Assembly (NCBI GenBank): GCA_020052215.1 | Contig: JAGVPN010000369.1 | Location: forward strand, 1-9,091 | Reading direction: 5' to 3' | Source: Syntrophobacterales bacterium | GTDB lineage: Bacteria > Desulfobacterota > Desulfobaccia > Desulfobaccales > 0-14-0-80-60-11 | DNA length: 9,091 bases | Shown: positions 1 to 6,978 of the stretch, one piece after another | Layout: every line of letters begins with the position of its first letter | Numbering within the stretch: the stretch's first letter is position 1 | Translations under genes and position numbers: made by a program | Notes under the pieces: generated by a model | The model's database searches: none | What the model saw: the letters and a program-made list of their open reading frames with translations, nothing else | What the model was told of the DNA's origin: nothing

Positions 1-1278
<1,278 letters not shown>

Positions 1279-1307
1279 TCAGGTTAGTTGATGGGGAAGA
1301 CCTGCGG

Positions 1308-1598
1308 TTAGTCGTTGATGACTGCCAGGATATCTTCTTCCCGCATCATCAGGAATTCTTCGCCTTCCATCTTGATTTCGGTGCCGGCATACTTGCCGAA
1401 GAGCACCCGGTCGCCTTCTTTAAGTTGCAGGGCCATCCGGGCGCCGGCATCGCTCATTTTGCCGGGGCCGACCGCGATGACTTTGCCCTCAATGGGCTTT
1501 TCCTTGGCGGTGTCGGGGATCAGGATGCCACCTTTGGTGACCTGCACCTCTTCCATCCGTTTGACCAGAACCCGGTCATTCAGGGGTTTGATTTTCAT
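1308..1598 (-). CDS. groS: Co-chaperonin GroES (10-kDa chaperonin)
   Basis: GroES forms the heptameric lid that closes the GroEL cavity in the cytosol. The 96-residue product is the normal family length. It opens with the family signature [13 protein letters not shown]. The mobile loop that docks on GroEL follows at about residues 17-34, including [11 protein letters not shown], and the protein ends with the conserved [15 protein letters not shown] strand. The ATG at 1598 is preceded by CGAGGAGG (1605-1612), a good ribosome-binding site 6 bases away. It is the first gene of the groS-groL operon. The only promoter and operator found lie just upstream (CIRCE 1640-1666), so heat-shock control by HrcA should apply to both genes. 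Confidence 0.98.
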   Translation of the reverse strand: MKIKPLNDRVLVKRMEEVQVTKGGILIPDTAKEKPIEGKVIAVGPGKMSDAGARMALQLKEGDRVLFGKYAGTEIKMEGEEFLMMREEDILAVIND

Positions 1599-1639
1599 AT
1601 ACAGCCTCCTCGCAGTAAATTAAGGGTATCGTGCTTTTG

Positions 1640-1666
1640 TTAGCACTCATTCATAGTGAGTGCTAA
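1640..1666 (-). promoter_or_regulatory. CIRCE operator (HrcA binding site)
   Basis: A perfect copy of the canonical inverted repeat, TTAGCACTC, nine bases, then GAGTGCTAA, reads the same on both strands at 1640-1648 and 1658-1666. CIRCE is the operator of the heat-shock repressor HrcA, which itself needs GroEL to stay active. It lies in the groS leader, about 40 bases before the start codon and just downstream of the predicted transcription start, where bound HrcA would block transcription. hrcA itself is not in the window. Confidence 0.97.
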
Positions 1667-1677
1667 TCATCGAGGTA

Positions 1678-1705
1678 ATTTTAACCATTATCCCGGGAAA
1701 AGCAA
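1678..1705 (-). promoter_or_regulatory. Predicted sigma-70-type promoter of groS-groL
   Basis: On the minus strand, TTGCTT (1705-1700) and TAAAAT (1683-1678) are separated by 16 bases. This would start transcription near 1671, immediately before the CIRCE element. The pairing of a vegetative-type promoter with CIRCE is the usual arrangement for HrcA-controlled groE operons. Read by eye only; a sigma-32-type match was not evident. Confidence 0.6.
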
Positions 1706-1745
1706 GGGGGGCAATAAAATAATTTGCAGCAAGGGGGTGGGGCGG

Positions 1746-1767
1746 AGCCCGGCAGGCTTACCGGGCT
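1746..1767 (-). terminator. Hairpin spanning the end of the transglycosylase gene, possible terminator
   Basis: AGCCCGG (1746-1752) and CCGGGCT (1761-1767) form a perfect 7-bp GC-rich stem with an 8-base loop. The stop codon of the transglycosylase (1758-1760) sits in that loop. No uninterrupted T-run follows on the minus strand; it reads C-rich and then AT-rich. A classic intrinsic terminator is therefore not proven, though the position between this gene and the groS promoter fits. Confidence 0.35.
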
Positions 1768-3293
1768 TCGGAAACCATGAGGGCCCGTTTGGACTTGGCC
1801 TTGGAATACTTGTCCTTGTCTTTAGAAGACCGACTGGTTTTCTTGGGTTTGGCGGCACTTTTTCCGGCGTTGTCGCCCTTTTTCACCAACCGGGGGGCGG
1901 CTGATTTCTTGCTCTTGGCGGCCGGTCCTTTGGTCTGGTTCTTGGGGGCGCCTAGGAGGGCCGCCTTGGTCTTCTTGGCATCACCGGGTTTGGCGGCCGG
2001 AGACGGCGTCCCGAAGAGAGAAGCCTGCACCACGGGGGCGACCTCGGCCTTAGCTGGGGTGCTGGGGGCCGGTTTCTCCTGTTTGGCATAGGTCCGGCTC
2101 GCGGCCTTCTGGGAGGCCCCGGCCGCGGTCTGGGTCTTGCCGTTAGGCTTGTAAGCCACGCTGGCCTGGCGGCTCGAAGCGCTCTTGCCGCTGGTATAAG
2201 ACTTTCCAGAACTCCTGGCCGTCCGGATCGGGTGGGACGCCACCGCCGGATGCTCGATGCGGGCGATGGTAATGTTTTTGGTGAACAGATCTTTGCTATT
2301 GGGAGGCAGATTCAGAGTGTAGGACGGCATATCCGGGGGGGTGATGCCCCGCAGCAATTCCGGGTTCAGTTCCTGCACTTCTTCGGCGGGAACGTTCACC
2401 GCCACCGCCGCCGCGGTCAGCGAGGTGGTCTCGGTTACCGGCGCCTTGTCATTTTTCATCGGCGGCAGATAGGGCACGTTCTTGAACCCGAACTTTTCCG
2501 GGTTTTTGGCGATGATGGTGGCCGCGATCATCTGCGGCACGTAGTTCTTGGTCTCCGTGGGCAGGCACATGTTGGCCGATAATTCCCAGAAGTTCTTGTG
2601 GTTGCTCTGGTTCAGCTCCCGCTGCACCCGGCCCTCGCCGCAGTTGTAGGAGGCCGCGGCCAGATACCAGGAGCCGAACTGCTTATAGAGGTCCAACAGG
2701 TAGTTGGCTGCCGCCCGGGTGGCCTTTTCCGGGTCCCGCCGTTCATCCACGTAGCCGTTGATGGCCAGCCCATAGCGCAGGCCGGTGCCTTTGATGAACT
2801 GCCACATGCCGCAGGCTGCGGCCGGAGAATAGGCCTTATTGTTGAAGCCGCTCTCGATCATGGCCAGGTAGGCCAAATCCACCGGGAGTCCGGCCTCCTG
2901 GAAGACTTCCTTGATCATGGGCAAATAGCGGGTGGAACGGGACAGATAGCGCGTAATCACCGCTTTGCGCTCTGTAGAGAAATAGACCAGGTAGGCCCTG
3001 ACCTGCTTATTCATCTGGATGGGCACATCAAATTTGACCTGATGCTCCCAATTCTTCAATTCTTGTTCTAAACTTGGGTCCCAACCGGGGATGCCGCTCT
3101 TGGCATAGAGCTCTTCCAGACGCTTGGCGCTCAACTCCTCGGTCAGGCTGGCATCGTCAGGACCGTCATCCGGTATGGAGGCGGTCATTTCCGGCTGGAC
3201 CGGCTCCTCCTTCACCAGATTGCCTTGCTGAGCTCCGCTGCATCCCGCCAGCAACGACAAGCAGACTACTACCCCCACGAGCCAGGATATCAT
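1758..3293 (-). CDS. MltD-like membrane-bound lytic murein transglycosylase (lipoprotein)
   Basis: This enzyme is predicted to cleave peptidoglycan glycan strands non-hydrolytically from the periplasmic side. The 511-residue product starts with a lipoprotein signal: a hydrophobic stretch ending in the lipobox LLAG-Cys18. An SLT (family 1) domain spans about residues 137-255, with the catalytic Glu147 in AMIESGFNNKAYSP, then GMWQF and AAASYNCGEGR. Residues about 286-338 look like a degenerate LysM module (TETTSLTAAAVAVNVPAEEVQELNPELL, shown here only by its ends TETTSLT and ELNPELL). From about residue 345 the chain is a low-complexity Lys/Ala/Ser/Pro tail to the end. A GTG at 3308 would add five residues, but ATG 3293 has a clear GGGGAG ribosome-binding site 5 bases away and is preferred. 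It is transcribed toward groS but probably from its own promoter. Confidence 0.9.
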   Translation of the reverse strand: MISWLVGVVVCLSLLAGCSGAQQGNLVKEEPVQPEMTASIPDDGPDDASLTEELSAKRLEELYAKSGIPGWDPSLEQELKNWEHQVKFDVPIQMNKQVRAYLVYFSTERKAVITRYLSRSTRYLPMIKEVFQEAGLPVDLAYLAMIESGFNNKAYSPAAACGMWQFIKGTGLRYGLAINGYVDERRDPEKATRAAANYLLDLYKQFGSWYLAAASYNCGEGRVQRELNQSNHKNFWELSANMCLPTETKNYVPQMIAATIIAKNPEKFGFKNVPYLPPMKNDKAPVTETTSLTAAAVAVNVPAEEVQELNPELLRGITPPDMPSYTLNLPPNSKDLFTKNITIARIEHPAVASHPIRTARSSGKSYTSGKSASSRQASVAYKPNGKTQTAAGASQKAASRTYAKQEKPAPSTPAKAEVAPVVQASLFGTPSPAAKPGDAKKTKAALLGAPKNQTKGPAAKSKKSAAPRLVKKGDNAGKSAAKPKKTSRSSKDKDKYSKAKSKRALMVSEAR

Positions 3294-3396
3294 AGAGACT
3301 CCCCTCACCTACTGGTCCGGGTTTGCGGTTGTACAGGTCCGGAAGTTTATATCGTTAGCCTCCCCCGAGGTGGGCCGATAGACCTGGTATTTTTTA

Positions 3397-3425
3397 CCTA
3401 TAGCAGCATCTTAGCGGCTTTGCAA
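3397..3425 (-). promoter_or_regulatory. Predicted promoter of the lytic transglycosylase gene
   Basis: On the minus strand, TTGCAA (3425-3420) and TATAGG (3402-3397) are separated by 17 bases. This would start transcription around 3390, giving a leader of nearly 100 bases to ATG 3293. The intergenic region between the two divergent genes (3294-3520) holds nothing else that could be called firmly. Confidence 0.4.
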
Positions 3426-3520
3426 GGGAAAAAAGCCGGTTAGCCGTGATATTTCCCGCCCTCGGTGGCTTTCAAATTCCCGCGGACCTGGTTATGATAT
3501 CTTCGGGAGTGATATAATTC

Positions 3521-4444
3521 ATGAGGAATCTCAGATATCTGGCCAATATCGAGATCACGCTGGCCCTGGCCGGCTGGGCCGTCGGCCTGTGGGGCATCTG
3601 GCGGGGAGAAGAACTTATTCTCCAGTATCTCTACTTCTTTGCCTGGTATCCCTATATCGCCTGCCTGGACGGCCTCCTGGGCCGCGTCCGGGGCCAGTCC
3701 TGGCTCCTGACTCAGCCCCGTAAGTTTCTCCAGATGTTTATCTGGTCCGTAACGATCTGGCTCAGCTTCGAAGCCCTCAACCTGGCGCTGAAAAATTGGG
3801 GGTACGTGGCGGTGATTCCCATCGGCTGGGTCCGCTGGGGCGGCTATGTTCTGGCCTTTGCCACGGTGCTGCCCGGGGTGCTTTTAACCGCCCAAGTCAT
3901 CGACGCCCTGGGGGCCTTTAAAAACCTGAAAGCCCGGCCTTTCAACCCGGGAAATTGGCAGCCGGCGTCGCTCCTAGTGGGCGTCGCCTTTCTGGTGCTG
4001 CCCCTGATCTTTCCCCGCTATGCCTTCCCCCTGGTCTGGGGGGCCATGTTTTTCCTGCTGGACCCCTGGTGCTGGCTTCTGGGAGGAGACTCCCTCAGCG
4101 CCCGCTTCGCCGCGGGAGAGCGCCGGGAGCATCTCTGCCTCCTGGCCGCGGGCCTGATTTGCGGCCTCTGGTGGGAAGCCTGGAATTGGTTTGCCGTCAC
4201 CAAGTGGGTTTACACCCTGCCGGTGCTCAACTTCTGGAAAGTCTTTGAAATGCCGCTCCTGGGTTACTTAGGGTTCCCGCCCTTTGCCCTGGAGGCCGCG
4301 GTCATGTATAATTTCCTCACGGCTTTAGAGGCGCGGGTGCTCACCACCCCGAAGCGGCGGCGAAACGCCCGGCTGATCCAGGCGGCCTTCTGGCTGGCGA
4401 TGTTTGCGGCCATGGACGCAGCGACGGTGATGTCGTATCAGTGA
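3521..4444 (+). CDS. Multi-pass membrane protein of unknown function
   Basis: The 307-residue product is strongly hydrophobic and Trp-rich. By eye it has about eight or nine membrane-spanning stretches: near residues 9-28, 33-52, 70-90, 93-125 (perhaps two), 148-165, 168-187, 204-222, 240-270 and 285-305. Short charged loops lie between them, and a basic cluster (PKRRRNAR) precedes the last helix. No signal peptide, catalytic motif or soluble domain was recognised. The most distinctive segment is WWEAWNWFAVTKWVY followed by FEMPLLGYLGFPPFALEA, whose Trp, Glu and Pro residues could be functional. GGGAG at 3505-3509 is a rather distant ribosome-binding site for ATG 3521. The stop codon is followed almost at once by the repeat island around the HEPN-like gene, so any downstream operon partner may have been displaced. 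Function unknown; a polytopic inner-membrane protein is the safe description. Confidence 0.85.
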   Translation: MRNLRYLANIEITLALAGWAVGLWGIWRGEELILQYLYFFAWYPYIACLDGLLGRVRGQSWLLTQPRKFLQMFIWSVTIWLSFEALNLALKNWGYVAVIPIGWVRWGGYVLAFATVLPGVLLTAQVIDALGAFKNLKARPFNPGNWQPASLLVGVAFLVLPLIFPRYAFPLVWGAMFFLLDPWCWLLGGDSLSARFAAGERREHLCLLAAGLICGLWWEAWNWFAVTKWVYTLPVLNFWKVFEMPLLGYLGFPPFALEAAVMYNFLTALEARVLTTPKRRRNARLIQAAFWLAMFAAMDAATVMSYQ

Positions 4445-4456
4445 GCAGAAAAAAAT

Positions 4457-4488
4457 GGTGCGTAGGACGCACCCTACTTGGCGGGCAA
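4457..4488 (+). repeat. Palindromic repeat, left copy flanking the HEPN-like gene
   Basis: GGTGCG (4457-4462) and CGCACC (4468-4473) form a 6-bp stem with a 5-base loop, followed by CTACTTGGCGGGCAA. The block 4461-4488 recurs at 5177-5204 with 24 of 28 bases identical by hand alignment, so the two copies are direct repeats on either side of the HEPN-like gene. The left copy begins 12 bases after the membrane-protein stop codon and runs up to the likely start codon of the next gene. Confidence 0.75.
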
Positions 4489-5073
4489 ATGATAAATCGA
4501 AAGCCTCCGAAAGCCCGAGTATCAAAAAAGCGAGATGTTCACACATACGCAGAGCTTTGGCATGGCTCAAGAGTATTATTGGAGCGTGGGCAAGCTGAAT
4601 TAAAGGGTTCAAAATGGCTTTGGATGGGCAGCCTTATCTTAACGGTATTTTCATTCGAGGCATATCTCAACCATATTGGTCCAAAATTATTTTCCTGTTG
4701 GAACATTTTTGAGAAAGGGATCTCCCCCGAGGGTAAACTATCTATCGTTTGTGAAAGACTTGGAATAGACCTGCCCAAAGACAGGCGGCCCCGCCAAACT
4801 GTTCGCGACCTTGTTGAGTTTCGTAACAAGTTGGCGCATGGAAAAACTGAGACCCTCGAATCAAATAAAACATTACGCACTAACGACGAATTTCTTGAAA
4901 AGTTCATTGTTAAACCTCTTAGGCAAACCTGGGAAGACTACTGTACCGAAAACAATGCCTTGAGGGCGCGCGAGGATATCAAGCAAGTAATGCAGTTGAT
5001 CCATGAAAAGGCAAAGCCAGATAATGATCCTTTATTCGGATTCGGCATGTATTCGGCTTCAGCTTCCTTGTAG
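4489..5073 (+). CDS. HEPN-like small protein, possible RNase-type accessory gene
   Basis: The 194-residue product (from ATG 4489) appears mostly helical. It contains EFRNKLAHGKTE, in which Arg112 and His117 make the R-x4-H signature of HEPN-fold proteins, many of which are metal-independent RNases in toxin-antitoxin, abortive-infection or RNA-processing systems. The earlier SFEAYLNHIG segment also resembles the first helices of stand-alone HEPN families. No nucleotidyltransferase or antitoxin partner is encoded next to it. The frame is open back to GTG 4441, but codons before ATG 4489 are repeat sequence (4457-4488), so ATG is preferred; no strong ribosome-binding site is seen. A hand-counted stretch (4621-4680) is about 42% GC, against 68% in a rimO stretch (5401-5460), suggesting horizontal origin. 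Direct and palindromic repeats flank it. The HEPN call rests on motif and context only; a catalytically inactive family member is possible. Confidence 0.7.
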   Translation: MINRKPPKARVSKKRDVHTYAELWHGSRVLLERGQAELKGSKWLWMGSLILTVFSFEAYLNHIGPKLFSCWNIFEKGISPEGKLSIVCERLGIDLPKDRRPRQTVRDLVEFRNKLAHGKTETLESNKTLRTNDEFLEKFIVKPLRQTWEDYCTENNALRAREDIKQVMQLIHEKAKPDNDPLFGFGMYSASASL

Positions 5074-5076
5074 TCC

Positions 5077-5097
5077 GTAGGGCGGGCACTGCCCGCC
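5077..5097 (+). repeat. REP-like palindrome after the HEPN-like gene
   Basis: GGCGGGC (5081-5087) and GCCCGCC (5091-5097) form a perfect 7-bp stem with a 3-base loop. It is preceded by CCGTA and starts 3 bases after the HEPN-like stop codon. The 12 bases CCGTAGGGCGGG are identical to the start of the inverted repeat at 6668. It could also act as a transcription end for the gene, but no T-run follows. Confidence 0.7.
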
Positions 5098-5109
5098 ATC
5101 AATGGGGCG

Positions 5110-5166
5110 ATTATCGATAATGGTGGACCACGCCCACCCTGGTCCCAAGTTAAACTTGGGAACCAG
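5110..5166 (+). repeat. Two further palindromes in the repeat island
   Basis: Two more dyads follow. ATTATCGATAAT (5110-5121) is a perfect 12-base palindrome. At 5139-5166, CTGGT plus CCCAAGT (5144-5150) pairs with ACTTGGG (5154-5160) plus ACCAG (5162-5166), with a 3-base loop and one bulged base (5161). The sequences differ from the GGCGGGC-type palindromes on both sides, so at least two repeat families appear joined end to end. No coding sequence is credible here, although the rimO frame is open through it. Confidence 0.65.
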
Positions 5167-5176
5167 AAAAACGGTC

Positions 5177-5215
5177 GCAGGGCGCACCCTACACGGCGGG
5201 CAATGCCCGCCCTAC
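5177..5215 (+). repeat. Palindromic repeat, right copy, abutting rimO
   Basis: This is the second copy of the direct repeat seen at 4461-4488, extended by a palindrome: GGCGGGC (5195-5201) and GCCCGCC (5205-5211) with loop AAT, closed by CTAC. It ends 6 bases before the rimO start codon. Its hairpin would therefore form in the rimO leader if rimO is transcribed from upstream of it. Confidence 0.75.
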
Positions 5216-5221
5216 ATTTTG

Positions 5222-6571
5222 ATGAACTCAAATATCACCACACTGAAAACCGTCTACGTCATCTCCCTGGGTTGCCCCAAAAACCTGGTGGACACGGAAA
5301 TCATGTTGGGGGGGCTCATCCGGGCGGGCTGGGAAGTGACCGGTGAGCCTGCCGCCGCCGATCTCCTGCTGGTCAATACCTGCGGCTTCATCGAGCCGGC
5401 CTGTAAAGAGGCGGTGGAGACCATCCTGGACCTGGCCCGCCTGAAGGCGGACCGGCCGGAGGTGCGCCTGGTGGCGGCCGGCTGCCTGGTGCAGCGCTAC
5501 GGGGCGGAATTAGCCAAAGACCTCCCGGAAGTCGATCTGTTCATCGGGGTGAACGATTTTCCCGCCCTGCCCGACCTCCTGGACCGGCCCCCGGCGGACG
5601 GCGCCTCCCGCTTATTTCATCAGGCCCCGCCTTACGCCTACGGCGGGGTGGAGGCCCGCTACCCCGCCACCCCGGCGCATCTGGCCTATCTGAAGATTGC
5701 CGAAGGCTGCAGCCATCGCTGCACCTTTTGTCTCATCCCGAAGCTGCGCGGCTCCCTGCGCAGCCGCCCCCTCAAGACTTTGGTGCGGGAGGCCGAAAAT
5801 CTGGCCGCGGCCGGGGTCAAAGAACTCATTTTGGTGGCCCAGGACACCACCGCCTATGGCCGGGACCAGCATGGCCACCCGGGGATCGCGGCCCTGCTCC
5901 GGGAGGTGGCCGCCATGGACGGGTTCCGGTGGATCCGCCTCCTCTACGGCCACCCGGCCCGCATCACCCCGGAACTCCTGGCCATTATGGCCGCCAACCC
6001 CCGGATTCTCCCCTACCTGGATATTCCCGTCCAGCACGGCCATGACGAGGTGTTAAGGCGCATGGGGCGAGGCTATGGCCGCGGGGATATCCTGGACACG
6101 GTCCGCCGCATTAGGGAGAGCCTCCCCGGGGCGACGCTCCGCACCACCGTCATGGCGGGATTTCCCGGCGAGACCGAAGCGCACTTCCAGGCGCTGGCTG
6201 ATCTCATCACCGAGGTGGGCTTCGATCACCTGGGCATCTTTCTCTATTCGCCGGAAGCCGGCACCCCGGCCGCATCCTTCCGCCCCAAAGTGCCCCGGCG
6301 GGAGGCCCGCCGGCGGGCTCACCGGTTAAAAGCCATCCAGGCCAAAATCGTCAAAGCCCGGCTCAAGTCCCTGGTGGGGGCCGTGGCCGAAGTCCTGGTG
6401 GAAGGGGTGAGCCCGGAGAGCGACTACCTCCTCACGGGCCGCATGAAAAGCCAGGCCCCGGACATCGACGGCCAGGTCTATATCACCGCCGGGACCGGGA
6501 GGATCGGGGAAATCCAACCCGTGCGCCTCACCCGGGCGTTGCCGTATGACCTGCTGGGGGAGATTTTATAA
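5222..6571 (+). CDS. rimO: Ribosomal protein S12 methylthiotransferase RimO
   Basis: RimO is a radical-SAM iron-sulfur enzyme that adds a methylthio group to a conserved aspartate of ribosomal protein S12. From ATG 5222 the product has 449 residues, close to the family's usual ~440. The N-terminal MTTase domain shows the three cysteines of the auxiliary cluster: Cys18 in SLGCPKNLVDTE, Cys54 in NTCGF and Cys88 in AAGCLVQRY. The radical-SAM core carries Cys163-x3-Cys167-x2-Cys170 in EGCSHRCTFC, and the last ~65 residues fit a TRAM RNA-binding domain. The SLGCPKNLVD wording favours RimO over the tRNA enzyme MiaB. The frame opens earlier (ATG 5102), but those codons are palindromic repeat, so ATG 5222 is chosen. 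No clear ribosome-binding site precedes it, because the repeat ends 6 bases upstream. The gene is unbroken. Confidence 0.95.
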   Translation: MNSNITTLKTVYVISLGCPKNLVDTEIMLGGLIRAGWEVTGEPAAADLLLVNTCGFIEPACKEAVETILDLARLKADRPEVRLVAAGCLVQRYGAELAKDLPEVDLFIGVNDFPALPDLLDRPPADGASRLFHQAPPYAYGGVEARYPATPAHLAYLKIAEGCSHRCTFCLIPKLRGSLRSRPLKTLVREAENLAAAGVKELILVAQDTTAYGRDQHGHPGIAALLREVAAMDGFRWIRLLYGHPARITPELLAIMAANPRILPYLDIPVQHGHDEVLRRMGRGYGRGDILDTVRRIRESLPGATLRTTVMAGFPGETEAHFQALADLITEVGFDHLGIFLYSPEAGTPAASFRPKVPRREARRRAHRLKAIQAKIVKARLKSLVGAVAEVLVEGVSPESDYLLTGRMKSQAPDIDGQVYITAGTGRIGEIQPVRLTRALPYDLLGEIL

Positions 6572-6668
6572 CAGGGGGAAAAGGTGAAAAGGCGAAAGGG
6601 GGTAAAGGCAAGGGCCAGGAGGAACTGATCTGAAAGTTTTCCGTTTGCCGTTTTCTGTGGAAGAGGAC
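6572..6668 (+). other. Purine-rich spacer after rimO
   Basis: The first half (about 6574-6625) is a purine-rich run built from loose repeats of the type AAAAGG/AAAGG with few pyrimidines. The rest is unremarkable up to the inverted repeat at 6669. No gene, promoter or convincing rimO terminator was found. Confidence 0.4.
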
Positions 6669-6699
6669 CGTAGGGCGGGAAAGCGAAGCGCATCCCGCC
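6669..6699 (+). repeat. REP-like inverted repeat, left arm
   Basis: A 31-base arm begins CGTAGGGCGGGAAAG and ends CATCCCGCC, with an internal 7-bp stem. Its partner is at 6880-6910. Its first bases match the palindrome at 5076-5087 beside the HEPN-like gene. Confidence 0.8.
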
Positions 6700-6711
6700 T
6701 TTTGCATCATA

Positions 6712-6810
6712 TTCCATCTCCAGACGCCGAACGTTATCATTCGCCGCCCACTCAAAGTTATAAATACCGCATCGTACGTAACGGTGAAAGCTTGAATAAG
6801 GCCAATCCGC
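6712..6810 (-). pseudogene. C-terminal remnant of a REP-associated tyrosine transposase (RAYT)
   Basis: Read on the minus strand, 6810 down to 6712 translates to about 33 codons including DWPYSSFHRYVRCGIY and then NFEWAANDN. From knowledge of the family, DWPYSSFHRYV followed by a G-x-Y-x3-W block is the typical C-terminal end of RAYT (Y1 transposase-like) proteins. The catalytic HUH and Tyr motifs and the usual HYNPVKHG segment just before it are absent in all three minus-strand frames inspected, so only the tail survives. The enclosing frame (6478-6927) is long only because it reads through the REP arms and into rimO antisense sequence. It is flanked by the inverted repeats expected for such a transposase. 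Confidence 0.65.
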
Positions 6811-6879
6811 AAAACGTGCCGCCCGGAACGAAGGCGCGTAGGTATTGCAGCATGATTTCAGTTTAACCCAATTCTCAAA

Positions 6880-6910
6880 GGCGGGATGCGTTTCACTTTC
6901 CCGCCCTACG
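6880..6910 (-). repeat. REP-like inverted repeat, right arm
   Basis: This is the inverted partner of 6669-6699, with two mismatches in 31 bases, both in the central part between the internal stem arms. Confidence 0.8.
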
Positions 6911-6942
6911 CCCTCCTCACTGCTCACTGCTTGCCTAATCCA

Positions 6943-6971
6943 TTGACTTCCCGGGAGAACTAAGTTAATTT
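6943..6971 (+). promoter_or_regulatory. Predicted promoter of the polyprenyl synthase gene
   Basis: TTGACT (6943-6948) and TAATTT (6966-6971) are separated by 17 bases, an optimal spacing. The predicted first transcribed base is about 6978, directly before the ATG at 6979. This would make a leaderless message and would explain why no ribosome-binding site is seen close to that ATG. Confidence 0.5.
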
Positions 6972-6978
6972 ATTCACA

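Larger units (their letters stand above)
6669..6910 (-). mobile_element. REP-type inverted-repeat element with a decayed RAYT transposase
   Basis: Two 31-base inverted repeats bound the element (6669-6699 and 6880-6910). After reverse-complementing one, 29 of 31 bases agree. Each arm also carries its own small dyad (for example GGCGGGA 6674-6680 with TCCCGCC 6693-6699). Between the arms, on the minus strand, lies the C-terminal coding remnant of a REP-associated tyrosine transposase. This arrangement of a transposase gene between inverted REP sequences is the known layout of RAYT units. The 242-bp length shows that the catalytic part is gone, so any movement would need a transposase from elsewhere. 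Confidence 0.6.

Noticed and set aside
3513..3518. Perfect TATAAT just before the membrane-protein ATG
   Set aside because: It would place the transcription start inside the reading frame and no -35 match lies 16-18 bases upstream. TTCAAA/TATGAT at 3471-3498 is an alternative but too weak to list.
4441..4488. GTG start for the HEPN-like gene overlapping the membrane-protein stop
   Set aside because: Although the 4-base overlap looks like translational coupling, the 16 extra codons are repeat sequence, so ATG 4489 is more credible.
4457..5215. CRISPR array in the repeat island
   Set aside because: The repeats differ in sequence and spacing, are few, and enclose a gene rather than regular spacers.
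5102..5221. Upstream start for rimO adding 40 residues
   Set aside because: Those codons are palindromic repeat sequence, the family starts at about the ATG at 5222, and no ribosome-binding site supports the upstream ATG.
6478..6927. A 149-codon minus-strand frame as one intact protein
   Set aside because: Only about 33 codons in the middle resemble a RAYT C-terminus. The rest reads through inverted repeats, the purine-rich spacer and antisense rimO.
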